Origin: Gyrodactylus bullatarudis
Taxonomy: Eukaryota; Platyhelminthes; Monogenea; Gyrodactylidea; Gyrodactylidae
Direction: 5' to 3'
NCBI GenBank assembly: GCA_012064415.1
Contig: SSNU01000211.1
Span: 1-64,000 of the forward strand
Length of the DNA stretch: 64,000 nucleotides
The position numbers and the translations under genes are program-made. A model generated the notes under the pieces. That model was not told where the DNA came from, did no database searches, and saw nothing but the letters and a program-made list of their open reading frames with translations. Positions 22,165 through 31,912 of this stretch are shown here, in pieces. The first letter of the stretch is position 1, and each line of letters begins with the position of its first letter.

Positions 22165-22605
22165 TTTTAGACAATTAAACTACTAGCAGAGTGTAGTCAC
22201 TGGTAATTACCATATCAATATGAACTCTAATGGAGATTGTCTTCTCACACCTAGATGTTATAGATTCGGATAAGCAAGTGTCAATTCCATAAGAGAGTCA
22301 AATAATATTCAACTCACAGTGGCAGATGTAGAGTCGTTTCGTCCTTATTAGGACTCGTCAGTACACCATATGCAGGATTCGAACCCAGGTCTTCAACGTT
22401 GTGAGGCAACGCTTCTAACCACTAGGCCAGAACCGACACTTGCTTATCCGAATTTCTAACATCTAGGTGTGAGAAGACAATCTCCATCAAGTTAGAGTTC
22501 ATGTGGATATAGTATTTACCAGTGACCACACTCTGCTAGTAGGTTAATTGTCTAATAACACAGTAATTTCTACGTGTTGCTTATTTACAATATAAAAAGT
22601 GTTTC
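22165..22605. mobile_element. Foldback copy E of the tRNA-hammerhead element
   Basis: Minus-strand tail (22165-22318), hammerhead (22320-22375, minus; CTGACGAG, GTCC/GGAC and GAAAC intact but stem III changed to ACGACUC), tRNA-like head (22376-22432, minus; B box GGTTCGAATCC and A box TAGTGGTTAGAAG), then a plus-strand tail (22434-22605) ending in the terminus AATTTCTACGTGTTGCTTATTTAC. The two tails make a long hairpin with the tRNA-like and ribozyme part on one side of the loop. Confidence 0.8.
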
Positions 22606-22812
22606 AATGAAAAATAATATTTTTAGTTGTACAGGAAAAGATACTATAGTAGAATAATTATTCAGATATTAATCAATAGAGAATCCAATTATGTATCTCT
22701 TGGTCTTGATTTGAAAAAAATTCCCATTTCAAATAAATCGAAAATTAAGAATATTGAATGAGTTCACATATTAATTCGACTCCTTTATAAAAAACAAACT
22801 GATATAAGAATT

Positions 22813-24335
22813 CATTTAACTCAAGATATCTGTGCCCCTTCTTGTTCTCAACCTCTGACTAATTTTATGAGATTAAAAACACTGATTATTTCTCCTCATC
22901 CTAATAACCATTTTTCAACATTTTTTTGCAAATTGACTACCTATTCATTGCTTATCATTTTTTGAACTTCTGTAGATCAATTGAAAAGTAAGCCTATATA
23001 TTATAACTACATCATAACTACAGAAATATTATAAGTTGAGTAAATCATCATGGGTTCTAAAGCTAATCTGAGAAAAATCTAACTTGTTTCTAAGTTTTTT
23101 TATTATAAAGATTTGGGATATCGTTAAAAACTACATATGGAGGTACATGTTCTATTTCGGTAAATTTTCACTTACTTAATAACTATTTAACACTTTAAAA
23201 ATGATGTGTTAGATAATCTACATATGCATTTAGTTATTTACATATTTCATGCTCTTAATAACGAATAATAAAAGTTTACGCATGGAAAAAAATTGCCAAC
23301 ATTTTCAAAAATAAACTCTCCGGACCATACATGATAAAACTCAGTCTACCATATGAATCAGTCGAAGAGATATCAAACGCTTTCTACTCATCAGAAAGTG
23401 GCTTACTCCTCGAAGTTTTCCTGGACTCCGTGATGAATGTGGAATACAAGGAGAAATAAAAAATCTGAAAATCTTCAATATAAGCAAAAATTTATTTGAA
23501 AATTTACCGAATATTATAAAAAGAATGAGTCTATTTGAATTCAAAAGAGAAATTAACTCGAGATTCCTTAACTGAACCCAAAAATAAGTTAAACAAAATT
23601 TACTTCCCTATGTATATATATCTAAAAGTAATGAGATAAAAAATCACAATTTTATTGTTTTCATTGAAAGTAAAAACAGCTCTGTTTACACTTTCTAACT
23701 TATATTTTTTCTGTGTATACGTGAGATAGAGGTTCAAGCATCATAACCCATATTCCTAAACTAAAGAATAATATAATTAAATCTTTGAAATTTAAAAATA
23801 TTCATTCATGAGGGCTAAGAGATAGAAAAAATCGAAGCTGACATCATCTGAAGAAATCAAGCTTTGAACCAATTGGAAGCAAAAGAAATAGGATGTAGTC
23901 ATATCAAGAAATCCGAAAAAGAATCCTGGAAAACGAGGTCGAAAGAGCACGATTCCGAACGCAGTGGGAAAAAGAATTTTATTTCTTGACACAAAAAAAG
24001 ATGATTTCCCGAAAAATTTTGAATAAGACACCTCAAATATCATTTTAAAAATAATGATCATCAAAAATTTCAATTAGGATTTTAATCCACCAGATAATTT
24101 CTTGCAAACGTTGAATTTTCTTCCTTAGTTTGAATGAAGGCTTGTTGTAAGTTTAGATATTTTTGCTTAATTTGTAGTGCAACTTATACGCGAAATGAAA
24201 GTCCAATATAAATTTTAATGTATCATATTCGATAATATATTATGGTACCATCCAAAACTAGATTCATTTTTACACTCAATATAGGGATAATCAAGAATTA
24301 TTGTATAAAAATGATCATAATCTATATAAGAGTTA
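22813..24335. other. AT-rich interval, one weak transposase-like patch
   Basis: Plus-strand translation near 23870-24020 gives KKNPGKRGRKSTIP..., reminiscent of the basic linker of Tc1-like DNA-binding domains. This is too little to call. Nothing else recognised. Confidence 0.35.
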
Positions 24336-25177
24336 CAGTTAATTACACACATGATGGGTCACATGATGAATACTCTTCCCCTCATCTTTATATTTATACC
24401 TCTCTGCTCTCTTTCGGTAGACCAAAAGAATTAGAGAAACACATTAACCAATCAGAATTAAGCTTCATTTCTTATCCAAGATTTAATCATTTTCCACTTT
24501 CTATCCTTAAATTCAACTCAAACTTTTACCTAAATTTAACTAACTCAATTTATCAAGAAGTCCATTCTTCTTCTCCGCCTTTAAATAATCAAAACCTTCA
24601 ATCACCTTAAATTAATAATTCACTATTTTGATGTATCCTTTTCAATTAATTTCAATATAATGTTTAAAAAATAAATTGATAACATTGTCATTTTGGTATT
24701 CAGTTCGGTTTGGAATAAAATGAATTCCTTTTGAAACTTACAAAAACTAATAAGCCTATTCAGTGAATAGTATTCACTCAATGTGAATCACACATCAACA
24801 TCATTTGAATAATTAATAAATTGTAATTACTATTCATTGAATAGTATTCAATGATTACAGATTGCATCATTAGTTCTTTCTATCTTTGACAACACCATGT
24901 CACGTTTAGAGCTAAAGATTTTCCCAACATGCATTGATAATAATTAATTTTCATAAACATTAGTGAGCCTGTAATAATAATTAATTTTCGAAATGATTGA
25001 GGGGTCTTGTTGCATAGCTTCAAATTTGAGTCTAGCATGTAAGGGAGAAAATCAAAAACTTGACTGCATTTGTGTGTTTTCGTCAACCCACGTTGAGGTT
25101 TGTATTTGACTAATCAGAATGGGTTTTTCGTTAATCTCTTTAGATGGATTTTTTGGTCAGCACTAATTCTTATCATC

Positions 25178-25336
25178 ATGAAGAAACAACTTACTCCTCA
25201 AGAACGATTGGATATGAAGAAGCTTTCGAAACCTAATTCTACTCGCTATTTAGCCAAGATCTTTAAAGTAACCCCACTGACAATTAAAAGAATTATTGAA
25301 AGTGAAGTGAATACTACACAAAAGGTATCTCATTGA
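25178..25336 (+). pseudogene. Transposase N-terminal helix-turn-helix (pogo-type element)
   Basis: MKKQLTPQERLDMKKLSKPN then TRYLAKIFKVTPLTIKRIIE, a compact helix-turn-helix as in transposase N-termini. The frame runs out just where the PLE ribozyme end begins, so it was probably cut by that insertion. Assignment to the same gene as the DDE part at 26.8 kb rests on shared strand and the enclosing inverted repeats. Confidence 0.55.
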
Positions 25337-25354
25337 AAAAGAGGGAAGTCCAAG

Positions 25355-25412
25355 ATTTTCACAAGAATGAGCTCTATCTCGGACATACTCATCAGCTTGT
25401 TACATGTCATAT
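25355..25412 (-). ncRNA. PLE-terminal hammerhead, one core change
   Basis: Minus strand: CAAG stem I, CTGATGAG (25388-25395), GAGATAGAGCTCATT, CTTG. GAGA replaces GAAA, which should impair catalysis. Stem I (CAAG/CTTG) and the predicted loop-loop pair (GACAT/ATGTC) are both changed relative to sister copies in a compensating way. Confidence 0.7.
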
Positions 25413-25661
25413 ATATAATTTTTCTGCTCTATTAAATAATTTCATTGGTCCTCTTTTAGAATATATGGATTGTAAATTAGAAATACATCAGTTATGGGTT
25501 TCAATCATAATTATGAACGTACATAGTAAGTGATTACTCCAATTAGCATGAAATAGGGAAGTAGGTTAATGTAATTACAGTTAGTTAGGTAGATAATTAT
25601 AAGTAAAAAGTGAGTTTTACAGACAATTGTTATGATAATTGAGTGCAAATATCGTTTCTAA

Positions 25662-26315
25662 TTATTGAGAGGAAGAAAAATAGTTTGTAATCAATGGGGT
25701 TGAAGTGTTGATCGTCGGCTGGGAACTAGAAAGAGGGGCTGGGTTCACTGTTCTCTGGATCGTGGTGGGCCATGGAAGTTTTAGCAAATTAACTACATTT
25801 TTCTGAATGCACAAGCTGGGTTTCTCTTTGAGAATGAAGAAGGCTTCTGCGGCTCTGAGCATGTGAAGGTTTTTCCCGGTTTGTTTGTAAATGATTGAGA
25901 AGTTGTCGGGGGATACTTCCTTCTTGCAACTTGCCTCGTGAAGTCTGACGGCTGTCTTATTAGTGTACAGGTGTTCATCTATCCTTTCGCCAAGGCGGCG
26001 TGTTGTATGTCCAATATATTGAGCCTTGCAAGCACACTGGAACATATAAACAACATGGGACTCTCTCAGGAAAATTAGTCTGTCTTTAGAAAGATTATTA
26101 AAAAGTTTTCTAGTTTTGAAGACTACCTTCAGTTTTGCATCCGAATATGCTTCCCTCAGGGCTTCCGTTGCTGCTAACATGTCGCCTTTGAATGGGACTG
26201 AAAGGGTTACTTCTGATGCAGCTTCTACGGGTTGCCTTTTCGGTTGGAAAATACTAGCGACTAGATCTTCTACCAGTTTTTGTGGATAGCCATAGGCTCT
26301 GAACATTTCTGTCAT
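25662..26315 (-). CDS. PLE C-terminal protein with GIY-YIG endonuclease
   Basis: An intact 217-residue reading. Residues 1-35 resemble the end of the PLE RT thumb (EMFRAYGYPQKLVEDLV); 60-75 is the linker (AKLKVVFKTRKLF); about 85-165 is the endonuclease with VVYMFQCACKAQYIGHTTRRLGERIDEH, a His/Cys pair (HEASC) and NFSIIYKQTGKN. The last 35 residues are a Ser/Thr/Pro-rich tail ending ITNYFSSSQ, a C-terminal form shared by several PLEs here. The frame extends upstream in broken form to about 26405 without RT motifs, so this is the remnant of a longer polyprotein and the first Met is arbitrary. Confidence 0.85.
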   Translation of the reverse strand: MTEMFRAYGYPQKLVEDLVASIFQPKRQPVEAASEVTLSVPFKGDMLAATEALREAYSDAKLKVVFKTRKLFNNLSKDRLIFLRESHVVYMFQCACKAQYIGHTTRRLGERIDEHLYTNKTAVRLHEASCKKEVSPDNFSIIYKQTGKNLHMLRAAEAFFILKEKPSLCIQKNVVNLLKLPWPTTIQRTVNPAPLSSSQPTINTSTPLITNYFSSSQ

Positions 26316-26656
26316 CTTCTCTCTTTCTTCATTTCAAACCTGGTAGGATACGATTCTTCTCACCCTCTTTGCCGTTGCAATGACTAGTCCTCTTTTCGTC
26401 TCAATTGGGGAATAGGAATTGTAGTTTAATATCTGACCTTACATAAAAATTGGCCACAAATATCTCAATAATATCATGAAAGCTGGAAAAATCAAGGAAT
26501 GCACTGTAAGATTATCTCTAATTTCTCTTTTCAAAAGCCATTACAAGTCTCAAGGTTCACAGCAATTACAAAGATGCAAAAATTCTAGATTTTATTTTGA
26601 AACAGCTTTTCATCACCCAAATTGATCAATCAGTCCTACATTTGGGATTTCCTTCA

Positions 26657-27175
26657 ATTAAAACGAAAAATTTTCCAATTAAGTATCGACTCGAAGTGAT
26701 AGGACGTTATCACGATGGCTTCAATATTGATACTATATCCAAGGCATGTCTCAAAAGCTGGCTGGATGATAAGGGAAATATTTGCAAAATATCTCTTTGA
26801 TTGAAACTCAGAATTGAGGGCTTCTGGTAAGAAAATAATTCTCTTTGTAGATAATGCTCCTAGCCATGCAGTCAATATAACTTTGACTAACATCAAAGTA
26901 AGTTTTTTTCATTTTTCAAGATTTCAAAACTCATTCATCACTAATTTTTACAGTTTTTACCTCCAAATTGTACTTCAGTCTGCCAACCCATAGATGCAGG
27001 TATAATTCGATCGTTTAAATGCGCATATCGTCGTCTTCTTGAGGAGGTCAGATTATCAAGGGGCATCAAACTCCATGAAATTAAAAGAAATTTAAATTTG
27101 AAAGAATGTCTTTATATCACGAAAGAATCCTGGAATAATGTCGATCCCAGTACCATCAAAAGAAAGAGAGCAGAG
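26657..27175 (+). pseudogene. pogo/Tigger (DDE_1) transposase with a probable intron
   Basis: Residues at 26657-26750 (FPIKYRLEVIGRYHDGFNIDTISKAC) resemble a psq-type helix-turn-helix and are joined by deletion to the end of the catalytic domain. From 26754: WMIREIFAKYLFD, an in-frame TGA, NSELRASGKKIILFVDNAPSHA (second D), then an apparent intron, then FLPPNCTSVCQPIDAGIIRSF (third D) and KESWNNVDPSTIKR. The exon-exon joint falls where family members read straight through. Missing the first catalytic aspartate; inactive. Confidence 0.8.
26898..26953 (+). other. Probable 56-bp spliceosomal intron in the pogo transposase
   Basis: GTAAGT at 26898 and TTTTTACAG at 26953 flank a T-rich stretch. 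Removal joins ...TNIK to FLPPNCTS in phase 0, the expected order in DDE_1 transposases. Confidence 0.7.
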
Positions 27176-27244
27176 AGGTATAAATATAAAGATGAGGGGA
27201 AGAATATTTATCATGTGACCCATCATGTGTGTAATTAACTGTAC

Positions 27245-28289
27245 GTCGAAAGTAAGGCTTACAAAATGATGCCTAAATTATGGCAAAAGATGAAAAATAA
27301 TTTAAGCGAGTCATGAGCCTTTACCAGATATTTCTAATAATTTTACGTTATAGAGGCAAAAAAGTCCTGAATATAGCAACTGAATATTTAATACTTTTAT
27401 ATGACCTTTCTCTCGACAGTAAAGAACGACGGGATTCATTTGTGTTTAATGTATTTATTTTTCCTGATAGGTTAAGCTTCCATAAATCCTTTGTCTTGAT
27501 TATTTTTGTTTAATTCTTCCAGCAAAGATCTGCCTTATCATCTGTGAATACTAATCGTAGAATATATTACGCTTTCCAATGCGTAATGATCCAAGTTCAA
27601 TTCAGATATCTTTTTAGAATATGAATTGTGCTTCTCAACTAAATTGTATACAGTTTTATTTTCTTAAGAAATTGTCAAATTTTGACGTTTCATGAATCCA
27701 TGTGTCGTTCATTATTTATTTATTGAATTCCTAATTGCGGTGTCACTTTAATAACCTCGGATCATGTAATGAATGAAATAAAAATTACTAGACATTATTA
27801 AAATATTAACCTAAATGTTTGAAAAAATATGCTGAGAATAAAAAATTTTGAAAATTTACTAAACAAGTTATCGAGGAACGTAAGCATTTGTTCTAAATTA
27901 ATCAATATAATAATATAAAATGCTAAAATCCTCATTATATATATGTTGGATTTTGTCAAGGTAATTAATACTTACCAGAACTTACCATTTGTGATAATAA
28001 TTTTAATTACGCTCAAAAACGAATGAGATAATGTAAGGTTTGTATTGTAAGCTGTTTACACAGGAATTTGGAAAAAAATTAAAAAATAATCTTTATAAAA
28101 ATACTCAAATTTCAAAATTTTAGGGATCGATAACTCCTAAAGTTAGATATCAAATTTTTTGATTAGTTTATGCTGTGAATATCCATAAATATCTATGTCA
28201 GCATTCTACCTTGAAGTCTGATCATAAACCATTGCCAAATATCTTTAATTCTTACAAATGGCCGTTATTCGGCTTTTACTGATTTAGAT
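27245..28289. other. AT-rich interval without recognised genes
   Basis: No feature supported. Confidence 0.4.
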
Positions 28290-29281
28290 GACCAACTTTG
28301 TACGACCCAAGTTGGATGAAAAATTGATTGGGGGCAAGGGCTCTTTACCTCTCTGCTTCTCTCTCTGGTTACCGTGTACTTTTACTTTAAAGGGAAGTAA
28401 GACATTCTCTGTGAATTCCGTGTATGCATGATGTATACTTCACATGAAAATACTATTGAAATTTAATATCAGTACCTAATACTTTTATTAAATTATTATA
28501 ATTTCTGGATTTTTTGGAATGAACGAAAGTGCGAGTAGAGGTGTAGTGGAATGAGAATTAATTCTTTACAATTTATATATTTTCATGATATTATACCCAA
28601 AAAGTTCCTCCAATCAGAGCCAAGAAACTAGAATAATAATGGTTTTTGTCCAATGATAACATATAAATAATGAATTGAGAAACAGAAGATAAAATATTTT
28701 TTCGAAGCTAAAAATTCACATATAGACATATTTTCAATATTAATTCTCATAAAATTAACTTTAAAGAGTTTGAAATGTTAGGCAATCAGAAAAATATAGA
28801 AATGGGTAAATTCATGAGGCTATCACAAGTCAAGATTTTAGCTTCAGCAAGCAAAAAACAGTCGAGACCTGATGGACAAGGTTACAAAAAATGTAAATGA
28901 TCAACAGAATGTAATTGTAAGTGTCATAGCAACAATAACTGTAGATATAAAAAATAATAATTTCATCTAACGAAAGAAATATTTCTAAACGTGTACGACG
29001 AGATGCTAAACTTGTTAGTGCTTCTGAAGAGGAGTAGCTTGATGATCAGGTTTTAAAAAAATTTCCAGTTCCTTACAAAAAATTACAGAAATTATAATAA
29101 TTCCATAAAAGTATTAGGTACTGAAATTTCAACAGTACATCATGCATACACAGAATTCACAGGGAATTCAATGTCTTAATTCCCTTTAAAGTAAAAGTAC
29201 ACGGTAACCAGAGAGGTAAAGAGACCTCCGGCCCCTATCAATTTTTCATCGAAAATTGTCCTTTTTTACAACTTGGTACAT
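28290..29281. mobile_element. Inverted-repeat element with a KRBA2-like Cys-rich relic
   Basis: Arms at about 28290-28515 and 29070-29281 match in inverse (GGTTACCGTGTACTTTTACTTTAAAGGGAA and its complement, GTATTAGGTACTGAAATTTC and its complement, split here for length). Between them are PLE fragments in both orientations and, at 28855-28950 plus strand, GQGYKKCK, TECNCKCH and NNNCRYKK: the Cys-rich C-terminal motif of KRBA2/Ginger-type integrase proteins, shortened. Probably a non-autonomous derivative of a Ginger-like transposon, later invaded. Confidence 0.55.
28565..28830. pseudogene. PLE fragments, head-to-head
   Basis: 28565-28690 is minus-strand PLE 3' sequence (TTTACAATTTATATATTTTC then GATATTATACCCAAAAAG), followed at 28740-28830 by plus-strand endonuclease sequence (HKINFKEFEMLGNQKNIE). 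Same family as 16365-18720. Confidence 0.6.
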
Positions 29282-29645
29282 AACTTATACGAAAAAAACA
29301 AATGATTTTCAGATTTATGATTTAAACGACTTTATATTTAGGTTCTTTATGTGTAAATCAATTATACATCAACTTTTCGAAGAAACAGGTTCTAAGATGA
29401 CGATAAAGTTCTTTTTATAATTCATGATAAAATGTACACTAACTATATTTCTTAATATGATTTTTTTTCAACCTATTTCAGATAGACTGAGATAACGATA
29501 GCGCAAGGTACTGTTCAGATAGCAGCAGTAGACAAAGTCTCAGTTGCAAGTACCTCATCAGACAAAGACTCTGAGGATAATATTATCAATGGAAAGATCT
29601 TCAAGTATAAAAATTATTCCCTGAAACCTGTGAAACATTAGTTTT

Positions 29646-29900
29646 ATACAATTAACCTACTAGCAAAGTGTGGTCACTGGTTATTACTGTATTCATATGA
29701 ACTCTAACTTGATTCAGATTGACTTCTCACACCTAGATGTTATAGATTCGGATAAGCAAGTGTCAATTCCATAAGAGAGTCAAATAATATTCAACTCACG
29801 GTGGCGTTTCGTCCTTATTAGGACTCGTCAGTACACCATAGGCAGGATTCGAACCCAGGTCTTCAACGTTGTGAGGTAATGATTCTAACCACTAGGCCGT
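29646..29900 (-). mobile_element. tRNA-hammerhead element copy F (minus)
   Basis: Minus-strand tail, hammerhead, B box (GGTTCGAATCC) and A-box-like head. CTGACGAG, GTCC/GGAC and GAAAC are kept, but a deletion (GTGGCGTTTCG) removes the cleavage site and the 3' strand of stem I. It faces copy F' at 30011 across a palindromic spacer. Confidence 0.8.
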
Positions 29901-30010
29901 TTGTCTCCTATTAATCAATACTCCCATAGTATTGTCTAAAACACTGTAATTTCCACATAGTGCTTATTACTAGTATGCGAGTATTGAGTAATAGGAGACC
30001 AACGCGGGTT

Positions 30011-30294
30011 TCTGGCCTAGTGGTTAGAAGCGTTGCCTCACAACGTTGAAGACCTTGTTTCGAATCCTGCCTATGATGTACTGACGAGTCCTAATAAGGA
30101 CGAAACGCCTCTACATCTGCCACTGTGAGTTGAATATTATTTGACTCTCTTATGGAATTGACACTTGCTTATCCGAATCTATAACATCTAGGTGTGAGAA
30201 GACAATCTGAATCAACCCCCGTTTGTCTCCTATTAATCAATACTCCTATAGTATTGTCTCAAATTACTGTAATTTCCACACAGTGCTTATTTAC
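30011..30294 (+). mobile_element. tRNA-hammerhead element copy F' (plus)
   Basis: A box TAGTGGTTAGAAG, B-box-like GTTTCGAATCC, hammerhead 30066-30122 with CTGACGAG (30081), GTCC/GGAC and GAAAC. Stem I ATGTA/TACAT is fully paired. Stem III is weakened (ACGCCTC). The tail ends with the terminus CACACAGTGCTTATTTAC. The spacer to copy F contains GTCTCCTATT and its inverse, so F and F' together form a large hairpin. Confidence 0.8.
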
Positions 30295-30489
30295 ATTGGT
30301 TTATTATTTTAAATTTAATTTTTGGAGTTAAAATTAGATGCTCCAATTATTAAATTTTTCGATGATGTATTAAAGATTTGGCATCGGAAAGTGAGCCTAA
30401 TTCTAATTATATAAATAATTTAATTATATTAATAACATGGCGTTAAGAAAATATTGGAAAAATATGATTTATCATTCAGATTCAGTAAA

Positions 30490-31110
30490 AAAGGATCTTA
30501 AATTAGTTTTATAATAGAACTTAATAAAACATAAGTCAACAAAGGGATTCTCATTCATTCTGGTCACTCCAAACGTTTCGACGGCGATAGGCTTCAAAAG
30601 TCTTCTTCAATGGTAGGACAAGTTCATCAAAAACTCTTTACAATTTATATATTTTTCATGATATTATACCCAAAAATTTCGTCCAATCATAACCAGGAAA
30701 AATAAAGGTTTTTGACCAATGATAACATAGAATAAGAAATTGAGAACACAGAAAAGAAAAGCTTCCACACTGAACTCAGTTAAGCTTCCTTCTTTCGCCA
30801 AAAAGCTGAACCCAACATTGCTTAATATAAACATTACCAACATTTCCATTAAACGTATCGTTACTGCCAATTTCTAGAGCCTCATGAATTAACCTTTTTC
30901 TATAGTTTCTCTGAATGCCTAAAATTTCAACCTCTTTGAAGTTAATTTTATGAGTTAATTAAAAATGTGTCTAAACACATGAGAATTTAGATCATTTTTA
31001 GCTATAGATTTCTTATATTCATTAATTCTTGTTTTAAAATTCATACCAGTTTGGCCAATATAACTTTTATCACAGCTACTCTTTAATTTATAAATACTTG
31101 TTTTATTAGC
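30490..31110 (-). pseudogene. PLE 3' end and GIY-YIG, near-identical to 18097-18720
   Basis: Reverse-complement of 18097-18720 with very few differences, including the same damaged endonuclease and the WVQLFGERRKLN tail. The 5' marker GATCC...ACTGAATCTGAAT at its 3' side suggests a joint to another element copy. Confidence 0.8.
30561..30619 (-). ncRNA. Hammerhead-like PLE terminal motif
   Basis: Minus-strand twin of 18585-18644: TTGAAGAAGACT, then GTCGAAACGTTTGGAG. Confidence 0.45.
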
Positions 31111-31262
31111 TAAAAATGATCCAAATTCTCATCTTTTTAGACATATTTTCAATGATAATTCTTATGAAATTACTTTTAAAGAGGTTGAAATTTTAGGCAT
31201 TCAGAGAAACTATAGAAAAAGGTTAATTCATGAGGCTCTAGAAATTGGTAGTAACGATACAC
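31111..31262 (+). pseudogene. PLE GIY-YIG fragment, opposite orientation
   Basis: Plus-strand piece reading KEVEILGIQRNYRKRLIHEALEIGSNDT, abutting the minus-strand copy head-to-head, as also seen at 28.7 kb and 58.5 kb. Confidence 0.65.
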
Positions 31263-31847
31263 TTCTTATTAGAGAGTTGTAAAATTTAATGCGGCAAAAA
31301 TGCTCTGAAATTTTCGAAGAAATACTAGTGCTTTAGTATTAAATTGGATATATTAATATAAAAAATATGAATAATCATATACAGAGAAGAATAAAAGGCA
31401 GAATAATGTGAAGAAGGTGGATTTTAGGCATATCAGTGTATTTTCAAATGAAAAACACTCTAACATGGGAAAAGGAAAAGTAAATTAAACCTGAAAGTGT
31501 AAACACATATAAATAACAACGATATTTACAATTTTTTTACGCGATCGGATTATCTTAGTTATTTTGATTCAAAATAGAAAAATTACATTCACTTCAGTAA
31601 AAGAAGTATATTTTTAATATCAAATTTCAGAAGCGAAGAGGTCGACATGTAAGAATAATTCAGCCATTATCTTCATGAAATAAGATTTGTACAAAATACA
31701 TGTAATGTGTATTCTAATTCTACCCTAACCCCTAAAGTATAATAAATTAATATTAATATGCTCATTATAATTTTTGGAGGAGAATAGTGTTATCTCAAAG
31801 AGACAATTTTTCAGACTATCTAAAACATAAAAAACTAGATAAGATTG
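31263..31847. other. AT-rich interval without recognised genes
   Basis: No feature supported. Confidence 0.4.
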
Positions 31848-31912
31848 GATGCCGAAAATGTTGAGGAATAAACGCTTTATTTCAGGCATACACTTCAGCC
31901 TCTTACAAGCGA
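31848..31912 (-). ncRNA. PLE-terminal hammerhead, decayed
   Basis: Minus strand: GAGG, CTGAAGTG, TATGCCTGAAATAAAGCG, CCTC. The first core box is altered (CTGAAGT), but stem I GAGG/CCTC is kept. PLE 3' sequence follows on the right (to about 32000). Confidence 0.55.

Larger units (their letters stand above)
21105..22812 (-). mobile_element. Second Tc1 copy, with extended inverted repeats and a foldback insert
   Basis: Left arm 21138-21345 and right arm 22600-22785 match the family termini (GGGGTCGAATTAATATGTGA and inverse). The palindrome continues about 33 bp outside both family ends through TTATATCAGTTTGTTTTTTAT and its inverse, so the inverted repeat is longer than in the 10-kb copy. A foldback tRNA-hammerhead element (22165-22605) sits beside the right arm. 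Confidence 0.75.
25345..26410 (-). mobile_element. PLE, 5'-truncated, inserted in the pogo element
   Basis: Minus-strand PLE tail: coding region from about 26405 to 25662, 3' untranslated region, and a hammerhead at the 3' end. It separates the two coding parts of the pogo-type element. No clear target duplication was found. Confidence 0.7.
24336..27241 (+). mobile_element. pogo/Tigger-type DNA transposon with nested PLE
   Basis: Ends read TA-CAGTTAATTACACACATG (24334) and the inverse at 27228-27243; the inverted match extends about 100 bp (24336-24430 against 27150-27241). The CAGT start and flanking TA fit the pogo/Tigger group. Inside are an N-terminal helix-turn-helix coding piece (25178-25336), a PLE on the opposite strand (about 25345-26410), and a pogo DDE domain (26754-27175). 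Confidence 0.8.

Noticed and set aside
24242..24610. 122-residue ORF
   Set aside because: It spans the pogo terminal inverted repeat and shows no domain; likely chance in AT-rich DNA.
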